NCBI RefSeq assembly: GCF_018139145.2 | Contig: NC_059500.1 | Location: 53,252,663 to 53,316,662, forward strand | DNA length: 64,000 bases | Origin: Gymnogyps californianus | Taxonomy: Eukaryota; Chordata; Aves; Accipitriformes; Cathartidae | Direction: 5' to 3' | Shown: in pieces, positions 37,801 through 51,682 of the stretch | Layout of the letters: every line of letters starts with the position of its first letter | Numbering within the stretch: the first letter of the stretch is position 1 | Made by a program: the position numbers and the translations under genes | Notes under the pieces: model-generated | Told to the model about the DNA's origin: nothing | What the model saw: only the letters and a program-made list of their open reading frames with translations | The model's database searches: none

Positions 37801-40800
37801 ACATTTTATTTTAAAGCTAAGAAAGCTGTGCAATTAGAGTTGTAAGGTTCATCTAGAGGACAATGAGTCTTAACAATGACTACATATACCACTGTCCAGC
37901 AAATGAGGCATAAATGTTAGAGGAACTGGTTTGTATTCCCCTCTTGAATCAAAATAATAGCTACTCTTAGATCTTGGCATTTGTAGGTGTCCACTCTAAG
38001 GCAGGTAAGCGATGCTTGTGAAAGATGTCAAGGGACAAGAGCCGCCAGTGGCAATAATCAGTTTTCAGTTCTTGCCATTTCTGGAAATCAGCTGCTAGCC
38101 CACAAGGTTGACAAGAGTACTGGACATTCAGGAAAAGCTTATATTTGACCTTTCAACACTTCCCTTTCCTAAATACCTACTAAAGATTCCACCACAATTT
38201 TGTAAAGTTTTTCTGAGTCTTCAAGATACCACATGCTACATAAATGCTAGAACTTTTTATTAATTATGGTAATCAAATCTTGAAAATTGAATTTAAACAA
38301 ATCAGAAGCAATGCAGGTACCAGAGGAAAGGAGAGAAAACACATTTTTCTAGCACAGTGATACTGTTGCAAGTGTCGATAGTGCTGGTCTCTTCCAACGC
38401 TAGATGATGAAGTATGAAAAATGCAAATTCTGTACTTGATTAACTCATACTCATATAAGAGCAAAGTATTTTTAAAGAAGTAAAACTCCACTCAAAAACC
38501 AGATCAATACAGCATGGTACTGAAAGCAATACTGCAAATTATAATATTAATCTGGCAAAAATAAACATGCCTCTATCAATTGGTTAACAAATTCTTCTCT
38601 ACCTCCTAAGCAACACCAGAAAAAAAGAGTTAACATTTCTTTCTAAGTAAGAATTTTCAAGCAGAATCTGGCAATTTAAGCTCTGAAGCAAAAGAATCAT
38701 AATTGCATCTACAAGTGTAATTTTCCCCTATTTCAGCGTGCCTTACCTATTTATGACTTTACTGAACATGCCTTATATGGCTTGACTACTAGTATCGGAT
38801 CAAGCACATCTCACAGGATGCTGAGAGCGAACGTAAAAAACCAAAGAAGTTTTATCTTATGTCATAGCAGAAGGAAAACTACAGTTGTAAAACTAGCAAT
38901 TTTCACTAATCAAACTCTTGTCCAAGCCACTCTTTCCATTCACAATAGTTTTCTCTCTTTCTGTTTCCTTACCTTACAAAGTAAAGAAAGCAAAATTACT
39001 TTGAACTTCTGAATCATATTTAAAACACTAAAAAACGTATACAAAGAAACCCATACTGAATTCAATCTATACACTATTATTATATCATTCAGGGCAATGG
39101 GAAATTTTTGTTAACTTGAATCTAAAAACAGTTTCTAATGTTGCATGCCCAAATATTGCTGGAAAGAAATCTCTGGGACCAATCAATGTGCATCCAAAGT
39201 CAGTATGCTTGCTCCTTCCGCTGAATTTGCTTTTTTATTGCTTAAGTGAGCAGAAATATAACTGCATGAAATACAAAAGAATAATATTACCACAAGCTAA
39301 TATACCGCATTGAGCATAAGACCAAGGTTCATTACGTAAAAATTATTAGTATTTTGAGTGTGACATACAGCTCACACTGTACTGCTGCACTTATTTTTCT
39401 AAACTGGCAGCCTGAGCTATAATTTCTGAGATTGATTCCCCAGTCCCCAGTATTTCTCACTGCTCAGTCCTTTAGGCATTAATTCCACAAAAACAATCAT
39501 AATAAGAGAGACTCAGAAGTCAGACATACATAGGGAAAGGCTTCAGGGAGAGTGAAAAAAAATTTAACACCAATAGACCACAAAGAAACAATTAACCCAA
39601 TCATTTTTCTGCAGAAGAAACATTCAGATCATAAAGAAACACACACATAAAGAAGCATATGCAGTGATAAAAAGAAAACACAAAACTCAATGTTCAAGTG
39701 ATCCTGTGCAAAAAAATGAATTTCTGCCAAAGGACTCCGTATTAATAGCAAATCCAGAAAGTTTCTGCTAAGATTTAAGCATGCTGTCAAATATGATAGT
39801 ATTCTGTTTGCAAAATTATGATTCTGAAATGGCTGACAGTGTCAAAGAATGCTGCCTTCATATTATTAATGGCCTCTGATCACCTCTATTCACAGAAACT
39901 TCCTAATAGAACCCTAGTATCTGAAGGACTTCAAATATATTAATTTGAACGTAAATTATCTGTATTAGAAATGGCTACAACTTGTGGAAAGTGACATGAT
40001 TTGCAGATGAACTATAAAGCCCCAATTTCTTAATTTTTCATAACAGCACTAGCCCATATCATCTTCTTCCTCCATTTTGTTTACATTTATGATTTTACTG
40101 GACCCAGATAAATTAAAATATAAACTACTGTATCAATACACAAATCCTCCTTGTAAAGGAATAGATGAACTCAAAAATCATGGTACCAAGAAACCATAGT
40201 ACCATAGCCATTATCGGCACCATTTTTGTTCAAAAAACACAGAGGGCAAGAATTGAGTAAGTATGCATGCTGAATTACATTTCTGGTAACTCCAGAATAC
40301 GTATGAAGCACCTTCATAAAGAGGAACATAGTCATTAGTACATTGATACTGATTACTCCCCTGATACTTGACAACAAACATTCTTGAACATGATCAGAAA
40401 AATCTCCTTTGACTGGCATTCATCTAGCCACAGCTCTTTAACTCGTGTGCCAGCATGCGCCAAGAAAGCTAATGAGGCTTCAGTTTGCCAGTCTCCCTCA
40501 GCAGTTTTTCAATCTCTGTCTTGGATGTAAACATTCTGCTCACCCCAAATCTATTGTTTCTCTTCTGGTGTTCTCACAAAAGCATGCTGATAAATTAGAT
40601 CACAATGAGAAACAGACGCATGAAAATAATATCAAATTCCAGTTCCAGCTAGGAAATACTAATAACTGTCATGTCCAATAAAACTCTTAACTACTTCCTT
40701 CAATCAATAAGAAGACAGGTGTTTAATAGCTACTTGAAATGATTCTGAGACAACGTTTTCTTTCCTAACAAAAATATACCCTTATCGACCAGAAGGACAA

Positions 40801-43574
40801 TCATCATGTAAAGAGGAAAGAACGGAAGGTATATGACTTCTTGTTGGGATGCTGCTACTTTCACATAAAATTAAGACACCAGGAAGCTGACCCACTACTG
40901 GATAAGACGGTAAATGAAGAGCAGAGTCCTTGAGATTAACAAACCAGTGTCATCACATCATCATCTAGCCAGATTATATCATACACAATCCATGCTTAAA
41001 TAGGAATTTTACACTATTTTTTAACGATAATATTGAAAAAGCATCAGCAGGCAAAAGGAATATAATCTCTAATTAAAAAAGAGCAATTTTACTGCAACTT
41101 ACCACATATTTAAATCTTTAATTACTTTACTAGATTAATCTTAATATTAATATCATCCTTTTTGTGTAAATTACCATAACACTTTCTGAAATATGCTCTG
41201 TCTAGCCCTCAAGGTATCCAAATACATCCATGTACGATACAGATCATGGGCCTAAGCTGTCTCTTAATTTTCAGAAAGATGCTTAACAGCTAATTCAAGT
41301 ATCACGCCTGGCAAAACTGCAGCTCAGATAAAAAAAGAGAGAGAGTATGGCTTTCCCAAACTAGTGAGACTGAAGACACAAATCAATGACTTCAGGCTTG
41401 GAACAAGGAGGGAGATGTATTGATGAGGGACCACTTAAAATTACAGCACCCAGCTCAACAATGCCTAAATTGGTGCTAACTGAAAGCATAATATTCCTTA
41501 GTTACAAGAAGAAGAATAAATTAACAGGCATGCTGTCTCACTCTGAAGTCAAGAAAGTTTATCTGTAGCTGTAAGAAACAGCTACTGTTGACTAGAGGTA
41601 ATAATTGAGGGTATAAATTGAGTATAAAATATATACTTTATAATAATAAGTATAAAAGAAGAGCTCCAAGCAAAATTTAGGTACAACGTGCAGGTAAACA
41701 CTGAAGCATACAGCAATGTTGGAATCAGACCTGCAGCCACAGACACGCTATCAGCTCCATTCTGCACTATACAGAGTATCAAAGTGTCTAAGGCAGTGTG
41801 AGGACCAATCACCAGTTCTGCTAACTGATGAGATTCTGGAGAACACTACTTGAAAAACCTGTGCGTTACAGAACTAAAATGCTAAGGCAATGTGAAAAAC
41901 GAACGTATTTGTTTTCCATTTTGATGGATAGTTTTGATGCACAGTTCAATAAGCTTCACAAGTCATGTTTGATAGAATAAAGTAGCTTTATTCATCAGCT
42001 TTGGCTGGCTGTATATGTGATTGCTGGGTAAAGCACATTTACTTTTTCTATTTACTTCAGAGAAGCAAATCTCTATCTTGGGTAAAATTCTTAGCTTTTG
42101 TAGCCTGTCTGCACAAGATGGTGGCTCTCTAAAGCTAAAGCACCCAAGTAAGCTCCCAAAAAGAGCATCTGAGAAGTTCTGAGTATTGTTTCAACGTTTT
42201 TGATCACTGTGGTATCTAGTTACAGAGCACTAAATTTCATGGCTGCAGAATTATTTACTTATTTTGTACAGAACTCTGTTCTATAGATCACTGTCATTTA
42301 TCATCATTATTTATGGACATGCTGCTTCTTCTTAATTTCTACTTCACTCTATTGCTTGAAGTGCCTGAAGGTACCATACAGTATACAATAACATGCATAT
42401 CTGCAATCTATAGTGAAGATCTGGACAAGCGTATTCAAAATGATTGCCTAACATTACACTTCTTATTTATGCAATTAAGTTTAACAATGGAATTTCCTGG
42501 TCACTGCTCAGTATTAAAATAAAATCAATTAAAAAAAAAATACTTAAAGTATCTAAATGTCAAATCAGAAGCCCAGTCTTGTACATTCCTAGGAAGGCCA
42601 TTTACCCTGCTTCCAGTTGCTTTGTGCCACTTAAAAGTAAGCAGAAAATTGCTCTAAGAAAATTTCTCAAGAATTGTTCAGCTGCGGAAATAGAGAGGAG
42701 ACCTTTTGCTGCTTTCTACTACAAAAAGGTTATTTTCATTATGTCTAAAAACAGAACTATGTTTTTCCACCTCTTTTTATGTTTGTGAAAATATGGTACT
42801 TACTTTTAATGTCTTGCACACTATTCACTACTTGCAAACCTGCACACTACTTAGATAGTTAGAAGCATATATAGAGATACGAGACATGTAGATGACATCT
42901 GCATCAAAATCAGCTTTTAAATGACTATTTTAAATCAATAGAGTAAAATTGATTTACCAAAACCACAGGGGGAGAAATATTAATTCTTTCTATATGAAAC
43001 TAAGAAAAGCCTGGAAATCAAGACATATGTAAAGACTCTTGATAAGTTTTTGATGATACCCAGAAGTCCGTAGCCTTCTTCTTGAATGAGAACTACAGTA
43101 TCTTAAGACACTGACTCCCAAATGTCCAATGTCTATCAAAAACCTGACAACAAGAAAAAAGTAGCTTTAAAGCAGTATAGGGGACTATGGCTTACATCTA
43201 AGATTCATATTCAGAGGATTCTTATGTCACTTTTATCTGTGTTTACACAGATTAATGTTTACACAACTAAAAACTTGTTCTTAAACACAACTGCTGTGAG
43301 TTCTAATAAGGAATATTTGATCAGTGAATATACTTGTTTTAAATGACACCTTATTGTTCAGAGCTTTTTGCAAAGACAGATCCAATGTTTTTAGAAGAAT
43401 TCGAGTGAAAACAGGCAAAAATTACATGACCTGTGGATTCAGGGGCCTCACTGTTTACATTTCCGATGCAGAAAGAAATTATTTCATCTCAGTTGTTTTT
43501 GCAAATGCCTATATATATGGTCTCATAAAGACAGAAAAAGTTCATCAGAAAAATGTATTAAATAGTACACTCAC

Positions 43575-43686
43575 CTTCATCACTAGTTGCTTGCTGTTTA
43601 ACAAAAGTCATTGGAGATCTAGCTGGGGGTTTATTTAGTGGATGACGCCAACTCTTAGATATTTTCTTCCTTTCAACATCCGCTGA
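43575..43686 (-). CDS. KDM4C: KDM4C exon: SWRHP segment
   Basis: Short 112-nt KDM4C exon. The acceptor is ccttttcag|TCAGCGG and the donor a near-consensus GATGAAG|GTGAGTG. The phase is 0 in and 1 out. The product is [20 protein letters not shown] followed by [17 protein letters not shown]. The SKSWRHPL-(N/S)-(K/R)-PPARSPMT-(F/L)-VKQQA block is strongly conserved in KDM4 paralogues just N-terminal to the pre-PHD region. It is followed by the longest internal intron here (19.8 kb). No irregularity is visible. Confidence 0.96.
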
Positions 43687-46056
43687 CTGAAAAGGAAAAA
43701 ACACAACTAATTTAGTATGTAATTCTGTAAAGTTAATTTTGATGAACAAAAACATTCTTCTGTAAACGAGCACAGATGTCAATTCTGTAAATACTATCAG
43801 GGTACTTGAAGCACCTTTAATGTACCGATAAAACATTTTGTTTCTAATTCAGAATATATACTTTAATTAAAAAAAAGCAATCCTTGTCAAACACAAATGG
43901 TTTGAGGTATAAATTACTGCAGCCCTTCCCAAATTACAGAGCATATATCCTGGTTTACTCAGGTGATCTTTGAGAGGAAGAACAGCCCAAACAATTCTGC
44001 AGAACCAGAAGTACAATACAGCCACTAACTGTGACTGGGAAAATGAGGCAGAAACCCACTGACTTCATTTGTGAAAGAGTGCAAAATTCCTGAGAAAGTA
44101 AAAAAACCATCTGGAGTTGAGATAAGAAATTAAGAGTCCTGATATGGGATTAACATGTTGATTTGGGATACGAGGAAATTCTTTCCTCCCTCAAGCACCC
44201 TTATGTACATTCAGCTTGAAGTGATCCAAGCTTCAAGAACTAAAACCAACGCTATAAACTCTAGAAGTGCAGCTTTCACAACTCCAGATTTGAGTGTCAG
44301 TGGGGGAATCACAAAGTAAACCAGCTGCTGACGGTATCTGGAGGTTCAGGAGCAGAGAAGCACCCTGGCAGAAGGTGGGGAAGGACAGAGTCTCACACGA
44401 TTCCTATGGACCACCGCATTCTGCTTCTCAACACCCTGAGCCTAACCTAGCAGGTTACACACACGCCCCTTGACTGATTTGAGGGTTGAAAATTACTACT
44501 ATAAAATGGGAAGTAAATTACAAAACAACATCGTATTTACTGTGATAAGCAGAGGGAGGAAGATGTGGTTAAAGCACAGGACAGGTTTATGATCTAGAAA
44601 AAGTTACCAAGTAAAAAGGGAAAGAAGATCAGAGTTTTTAATTGCATCTGTACAACACAGTTCTTCACATACAACAGAAAGAAAGAGCATGCAATTATAC
44701 TGGAGAATATCTGAAACCTCATATATAAATGGCTGAAAGGCACAGAAAGAGATAAATATAAACTCTAATACAAGACGATTAAAACACTGAGGTGTTTATA
44801 GTGCTCCTTATTACTACAGTGGAAGGGCTGGAGCCAAGATTATTAAAACTCACAACATTGAAAAAAAATCATTAGTGGACAGTTCATGTCTGTGAAAGGG
44901 TCAGCATGATGTTACTTTGGCTTCTAAAACATATTTCCCACTAAGTCTGGCAATCTGGCAGTGGCTTTCCTGCTCTCTCTCTGCCAAACTAGGATTGAAC
45001 TCACAACTCAGAAAGCTACTGTCACTACCACCACAGCTTAATTTTTCATTATGTTTCCCAAAGTCAAAGCTGACCACTCTTCATAGCAGAACAGCAAGAG
45101 TAAAAAAAGACTGTAAGTTTGCAGGTGCCCCAATGAGAAAACATTATTAAACCTACTATTTACAATTTTGAAAATATATTCCTTTTACTAGAGGGATCTC
45201 TTCCTTCAAGTGTTTCCTTCACCTGTTTTAGGCCATTTCCAAAATCCAAGAATAGCAAATTTCAGACCCTGAAATCATACTGTCTGTATTATCCTGCTAT
45301 AGCCATGTCTTGAAGATTCACTTTCTCCAACTTCAATACTATGGATACAGTTTCAACTAAAGGAAGGAAGTTCGTAAGATTTCATAAACTATGTGAGATA
45401 ATATAATAGAATGAAAGCAAACTTTGTTTCCACCTAACTCAATGCAGAGATGCTCCTCAGCTTTGCTTCATCCACTTCTTCATTTGACAAGGGCATCAGT
45501 CCAAAAATAAATTACCATGTGCTTCCACACTGATATGTTCTGTCCTTGGACAGTAAGTGTCTCAGAATCAACCCATTCTGCTGACATTTTACCAGTATAC
45601 TGTTAACTCTCCTTAAGATTCAGTCAAAACAGCCATTTTTCTGAAACACAAATACATGCTACCAAATACAGCACTCATCTCTAATAATTTCAATTTAATG
45701 TCAATAGCAATAATTAAAGCTGATAGCCTTCTTCATACTGGCAGGCAGCAAACATGGGAATAGCTTGAGAATAGTTGCTGACAGTTCGGATTCACAGATA
45801 TAAAGTGAAATTACTAGATATCTAAAATCAGAGGGAAAATATGTCAACAAGCAAGCTCCAGAAACATTCTGGTTTTGGATCCAAATTCCCACTCTTGCCT
45901 GAACACTTCAAAACATGTTCAAATTAGCATCTGATTAAAATCATGCATATTCTTAAGTGCTTTAATATGGATATCAGGTCTCATTAGAAACATGTTCATT
46001 CACATTTCATTAAATCAGGAATATATTACTATAATGATGTAATTTGCTTCACATAC
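43687..46056 (-). other. KDM4C: KDM4C intron
   Basis: 2.37-kb intron. Donor GTATGTG, acceptor ccttttcag. No recognisable repeat family or RNA gene seen. Confidence 0.93.
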
Positions 46057-46418
46057 ACTGGATGTTTCCATGCCATCTTCTTCATCCTTTTTTACAACGG
46101 GCATTTCTCCATGTTCCAAGCTACTTCCACAGCTTTCTAGGTCGCTGACATCATCCTGTATTGAGACATTTTCCTCTTTATCTGGGTCTTCTGCTTCAGA
46201 AGCATGTCCCTCTGACTTATGGTATGGTATGGATGAAACAGACTGATTCTGAGATTTCAAACTCTCTTCTTTTCTACAGCCCTCAGAAGTGGGCGTGCAG
46301 GCCACAGAATCTTCAAATGTAAAGAGAGGATGACTGGAATCTGTGCTGTCCTCATCTTCCATTTTTGTTTTCTCTAGTACAGGAACAGGGCTCGAAAATG
46401 AGTCTGAATGGATGCTTC
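46057..46418 (-). CDS. KDM4C: KDM4C exon: acidic linker
   Basis: Largest coding exon in the window (362 nt, phase 1 in, phase 0 out). The acceptor is gatctatag|GAAGC and the donor CCAGT|GTATGTG. The product starts SIHSDSFSSPVPVLEKTK and continues through MEDEDSTDSSHPLF. It ends with DDVSDLESCGSSLEHGEMP and KKDEEDGMETSS. The segment is strongly acidic and serine-rich with no recognisable domain. The DLESCGSSLEHGEMP stretch lines up with human DVESHGNGLEPGEIP, which fixes the exon as KDM4C linker. It probably acts as a flexible, phosphorylatable tether between the catalytic and reader halves; that role is an inference from composition. Reading past the donor would add about a dozen residues and then stop, so intron retention would truncate the protein before the PHD and Tudor domains. 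Confidence 0.93.
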
Positions 46419-48487
46419 CTATAGATCAAGAATATGATTTGTTAATAAATCTCACTTTATATTACTGTATTTCAGTTCACAACAATCTTAGTTATTCAAA
46501 CTCAAAGCATGGTTCCTCATTTAGAAATCATACAGAAAAGCATGTGGTACAAGGACATACACAAATGTGGAGTATAGGTTTGATCAAAGAATAAATTAAA
46601 TGTAAATGTTTTGAGTTTGGAGTGTGAAATACTATTTTAATCATTTAAAGTATTTTGTATTCAAATTACAATAGGTCTTCATGTCATTCAAAATAATCAA
46701 TATTCATGTAGCTTGTTTACTCTGACAGCCCAAAAGCACTTTGACTAGTTGGAAAAAAAAAAATATAAAAGGTTGGTATATTGAACTTTATACCCTGCAT
46801 TTATACCTATTATGCCTGTTTTAAAAATGAAAATAAACAAACACTAATGGTTTATAATTAGGAAGATAAATTTCAAATAGATACCAAGAATATTTTGAAA
46901 ACAACAGCACTGGTCTAAAAATGAAAAGCAATTAGCATAATTTTATATGTCCGTGATGCTGAAGGGTGAAATTGTGTGGATTTTACTTTAGTAAAATTCT
47001 TCATCTGCTGATGCTTGCATGGGACAGACAGAACAATGGGTTAGAGAGGTGACCCAAAAGACACGTTCCTAAAGAACTCTATGGCACACACCACAGTGAA
47101 TTTTGATTCAGCAGCACATCCAAGGCATTAAAGAAAATGGTCTCTGTGAAGTCCCCTCCCATTCTTTCTTTACAATCGTTATTTGAACTTGTTTTTCTGA
47201 AAAATTCCCTTTTCAGGTCAAATGAATATAACATTTAGTAATACAAAGCCCATCCAATACCAAAACGTAATCTCTGGGTACGAAGAGTACTGCCTTGACT
47301 GAGCATAATGGACATACTAGCCAGAGATAATGCAGGACGAACGACCATTTCCAATGTGAGTACTGGAGCTTCCACCATCATATCTAAAAAGGTCCTTTTC
47401 CCTACAAACGTCCAGGCACCACCTTTTAATAGCACAAGGGAAAGAGGATAGCGCTCCACTCTCCTCTGCTTTTGCTTCCCTTCTCAATGAACACAGAATG
47501 TCTGCTAACTAAACACTAGTTTCTCAGTGGTCATGAACACTCCAAACCTCTATTAAAAGTTGGAGGAAGCTGTAAAGGAATAGCACTTTTAAAAAAAAGA
47601 TCATTAGAACAGACCTGGAAAGGTTTTGATAGAGCACCAACTAATTTGTACGCAGGAATTTCTAAGCCTCCATATTGGAGTACTCACTTTGTTATCTTTA
47701 TGTGGATCAATCCAGGTGTTTACCACCTCCAAATAACCATTAACATAACCATTAATATTCACAATCAGGGAAATACTCTCTATACGCAATTTGCAAGTAA
47801 ATTTTCAGTATCAACATAAAACCAAACGGGACTGCTGACAAACTTGAAGCTAAAATTGTAGTTTGCCTTTCTGAACACGAATGTGAAACCACACCTGAAC
47901 TACAACGAAATGTGAAACAGAAGAGACGAAGTCCAGGACAGACCAAGTATATTAGTATAAAACAGTTGTGGGGAAAAAAGAACCACCTTGGCTTGACAAG
48001 GCCTTTATAACTTGCATTGTCAGACAGCTCAACAGGAAGTGACAAGAAATTTGCAGTCTCAAAATAGAGCATTTTTGTGCACAAGTATAGACCACTTCTA
48101 ATATGCAGCATTCTTCGTGTAAATACATGTAGCATACTACGAGCATATACGTTCTATACTGTTTGCATAAGTGTTAAGACATTCTGTATCATTTCCGTAT
48201 CAAAAAAATTTTGCTATAAAACATATCAGTCTATTGAAGAAACATAATTTACAAAACCTCGCCCTTTTTGCTCCTTTAAAAAACACTTCATTAAACCAGT
48301 TTAAGTGATATTACTCTCAGCTCAGAATATTAATTTTGGCATTTTCTCATTCTTACTGAGTATCAATCTTCTCTGCATAAGTTTATACGTAAGTATTTTA
48401 GTATGCTATTTAGGATAATACTTTGCTTTAACATCCACTGATTTATGGCATTAGAGACAAGTGAAACATCATCAGTCCTTATCTCAC
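46419..48487 (-). other. KDM4C: KDM4C intron
   Basis: 2.07-kb intron separating the two linker exons. Short open frames on the minus strand (for example 47235-47459) look like chance. Nothing else recognised. Confidence 0.93.
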
Positions 48488-48726
48488 CTGCAACCTTGAC
48501 ATTATCCAATAAATGTTGATCCAGCTGCATTCTCCTGCTGTCTTCTTCTTCCCCAGAAGGCAGTCCTGTGTTTACCAGTCTCACTTTTTTCCCAGGTTCT
48601 TCATTGACCTTGAAGCCATCAGTAGCTGCTTCAGTCGCTATGATTTCTGCACCAGCTACCATAGCAGATACTCTCTTGTCCTCTGGAGTTTTAAGCTTTT
48701 TAGATCGAGATCTGGTGTGCTGGAAG
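48488..48726 (-). CDS. KDM4C: KDM4C exon: proximal linker
   Basis: Second KDM4C exon, 239 nt, between the JmjC domain and the PHD/Tudor half. The acceptor is tataacag|CTTCCAG, completing a split codon. The product starts FQHTRSRSKKLKTPEDKR, matching the human FQCARSTSKRPK position. It ends SRRMQLDQHLLDNVKVAG at a strong donor, GCAG|GTGAGA, in phase 1. The exon is hydrophilic, basic at first (a possible nuclear-localisation-type RSRSKK cluster) and then Glu/Asp/Ser-rich, with no fold visible. Only anchor points at both ends are clearly conserved with the mammalian protein, as expected of a disordered linker. Phase, order and strand agree with the exons on both sides, so membership is secure despite the divergence. 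Confidence 0.93.
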
Positions 48727-51488
48727 CTGTTATAAGAGATATTGCTGTCAGAGTAGAATGTCTGGCTTGGATAAGATAAAACGTCTACCAATATATATGT
48801 CCCTTTCACCTGTTTAAAGTGGTAAAAAACTGACAATTTTTCATCTTTTTGTGTTGAGATAGTGTTTACAGTTTATTAAGGGATAGATTAACAATTGATT
48901 GGATTTAACCTTCTAATCTTTTATCACCATTCTACGGCAAAGTTATTAAACTGCAAAATAACCTTAAGTAACTATTACTTAACCAGCATCCAAACTAGTT
49001 TTTTAATGAATCATTCTTTTGAACCTGAAAGAGAATAACCCTTATAAAAGTAATGAAGACAAAACATTCTCAGTTGCACTAAAATCAGGCGGTGTTTCCA
49101 AACCCCAATGCTAATAAAACACTAGTCTGAACACCCTTGTAAAATCAGATCTGTTTAGATATCTTAGAAGTTTTTATATGCATTTTAACACAAACAACAA
49201 GCATCTGAAAGAAGGAAAAATTCTGATCACCAAATACTTTGAATGGCTACAATATCAAGTAATACATTTCATAATGCTCTGTAAAAAACAAAGCTGAAAT
49301 TAAAGCTTCAGTGTAAGTTTTTGCACCCTCAGAAGTAGAAGGGAAAGGTTAAAGCAGGAGAAATGGCACCATCTGTCAGAAACTGGTTTGTAATTTATGT
49401 GCTCGGGATAAAAGTAACAGGAGATAGTCCAGTTTCAAATTCAACTGTGTGACACAGGAGGAGATTTTTATGTGCTTCACCACATACCAGGTTTCGAAAC
49501 TCGTAACACACTAGTGATAAAAGCCCAACTATGGCAGGTAAACCAGGAGTTTTACAAAGGTCTTGCATCTTAGACCATAGATGTCTTCATAAAAACATGT
49601 TGCTGCCCCTTGCATTTTATCCTATGTCCACCAATGTGTATCTTTCAACATCCTCTCTATAAAACAGTAATTTCCAGAAAATTTGCCAAAGTATGAGACG
49701 CCCATCAGTTCACATTGTAATATAACAGCAAGTATTATTACTGTTCACATGCGGTCATTAGATGTTCTATTGTAGCAAAGTATTTCAGCCATAAATGTTA
49801 GAGTTAAGCTCTCCCTGTCACTATATTCATGAAAATTTCCATAGATGGTATTTCTATTTTCACTCTGCTGGAACTTGCATTATTCCCATAATCAAAATGA
49901 TGACAATTTCAATTGACACATTATGCTAGAAATGAAGCTGAATAAACATCTTATCCTCCTTTTGCAATATGCATTGTTACCATGCCTGAACAAAAGCCAA
50001 CTCAAGAATTAAACAGCATTGGAATTGTGTTTATTAGCTTAGCTAAGTGCATGAAATCAGCCCATGTGTTCCTATGATAAGATTTTCAACACAATTATTA
50101 TAAAGTCTTTGCTTTTAGCTAAAACTGGTTACCCGTAAGGGTACTACCAAATGAATCACTGCTGGTCCAAGTGTGAACTTGCAGTTACGCTGTACAATAC
50201 ATACAGTGAAACTTACTACAGGGCAAAATGGCATTCAACTAGCTAAACAACAGAATTACTTTCTCTGTGTGTCTGGGTTTATACATATACTAACAAACTG
50301 GCTGTCCACCTGCTTCACTGGTTGTCTTCAAGAACTGATTCTACCGCACAAACTATTCTTACCCAGAACAAACCCAGTGTTATACTTCTCAACTACAACG
50401 CTCCACTACAGTGGCAGTTGGTCCTCTTCTTTACAGGTTGATTTTCCTATCATTTCCTCAAGAAATACATTAACTTACAAGGAAAATTATGAAATTCAGT
50501 TTAAGAGCAAGTTACTTTTTTAACTATATTGTAAAATGATTTGAAGGAGGAAAAAGGTCTTAAACTCAGTATTATCTTTAACCCAGCAAACTGCACTCCA
50601 CAGTAAGTAGGTATCAATAAAACTGCCCATCCTAGGCTAGAAATTAAGTAGATCTTTATTAGACAACGAAGAAGAAAATTCATAAAGATCCTGTTAAGTG
50701 AGACAGGAAAGCGTTAGTGTACAAAAAGTGTTTGCGCAATGTAAACAAAAAACACAATGCACACCAAGAAAACAGATCCAGCTATGAAACTGCTTTAATA
50801 GGTCAAAGCTTTGATAGCTTCGGTGACAAGCTGAGAAACTTTTTTCTCCTAATTTTCTCAGTGGTGTCAGCACCAACAACTGAGATTCAGGCCTTTCTTA
50901 TGCCAAATTATAATCTGTGATTGACCTGTGGTAGACACAGAGAGGTTTCGGCTGCAGCACTGTGAGAGTGTGCCAAATAGGTAGTGATATCTCCTTGGAG
51001 TTAGATGGCAGCGAGGGCTAAGACTATTGCTAGAGACTTCACACAGCTGTTGGGATTCTGCCACAGCCTCATGGTAAGTTTTTCCAATTTAACCTTTACC
51101 TCAACTCTTAGGAGACTTCTCTCTTGTCTTTTGATTGCAGATGTCACTAGAAACCATGGCAACAATCCACACCTTGACGATTTTAATGGAATAATCTCTA
51201 CTCAAGAAAGATTCTAAATTCCATACTGGAATGCATTTTGATGCTCTCCATACTCAATAACTTCAGCTATACATAACTTTTAAGTTGAATTAATTTTTCA
51301 TAGTCACTCTGAAAAAAAGACTTGCTTGTCCCCAAGTCCATCTGAATACAGAAAACAGAAAAACAAACTTCATCTAAAGTAAATTAATTCAAATAAAACA
51401 CCAGAGAAAGTGGTAAAAAAAAAAAAACAAAAAGGAAATTGACACCATATTGAAGACAATTAAATGGACGATAAAGAAACATAAATAC
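48727..51488 (-). other. KDM4C: KDM4C intron
   Basis: 2.76-kb intron between the JmjC-end exon and the first linker exon. No recognised element. Confidence 0.93.
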
Positions 51489-51682
51489 CACTTGGGAAAG
51501 CTCTTTATTTTCTTTCTTCTTTGTAGCCAGGTCTTTACTTCAGGTGTTGATTCAGGAGTTGGTTTTGTATGATCAATGGTATATAAATCCTTGCCTTGTT
51601 TCCACAGCTGGTACCTGTCTGGTTGAAACTTCCTCACAAAGATGTCCATGGATATTGTTACCATGTCTCTCCTACAAGTGCA
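51489..51682 (-). CDS. KDM4C: KDM4C exon: end of JmjC domain
   Basis: Most 5' KDM4C exon in the window. KDM4C is a nuclear Fe(II)/2-oxoglutarate demethylase of H3K9me3/me2 and H3K36me3. The exon opens in phase 0 after a tcttgcag acceptor. It begins CTCRRDMV, the two cysteines that in this family complete the zinc site packed against the JmjC core. It continues through [20 protein letters not shown] and [20 protein letters not shown], near-identical to what I remember of human KDM4C. The 194 nt end in phase 2. The donor is uncertain: TG|GTATTT (used here) keeps the same residue count as human, while AA|GTGGTA three bases upstream would also stay in frame. The preceding catalytic exons, with the HxD...H iron triad, are not in the window. 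Family identity is certain; the exact 3' end is inferred. Confidence 0.95.

Larger units (their letters stand above)
23742..43574 (-). other. KDM4C: KDM4C long intron hosting LTR elements
   Basis: 19.8-kb intron between the SWRHP exon and the pre-PHD exon. It holds the solo LTR at 31665-32253, the decayed provirus at about 33577-34962 and its detached relative at 30545-30848, all on the plus strand, opposite to KDM4C. 23742-26760, 28305-30544 and 34963-43574 show only AT-rich sequence and small simple repeats or hairpins that I could find. Confidence 0.9.
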
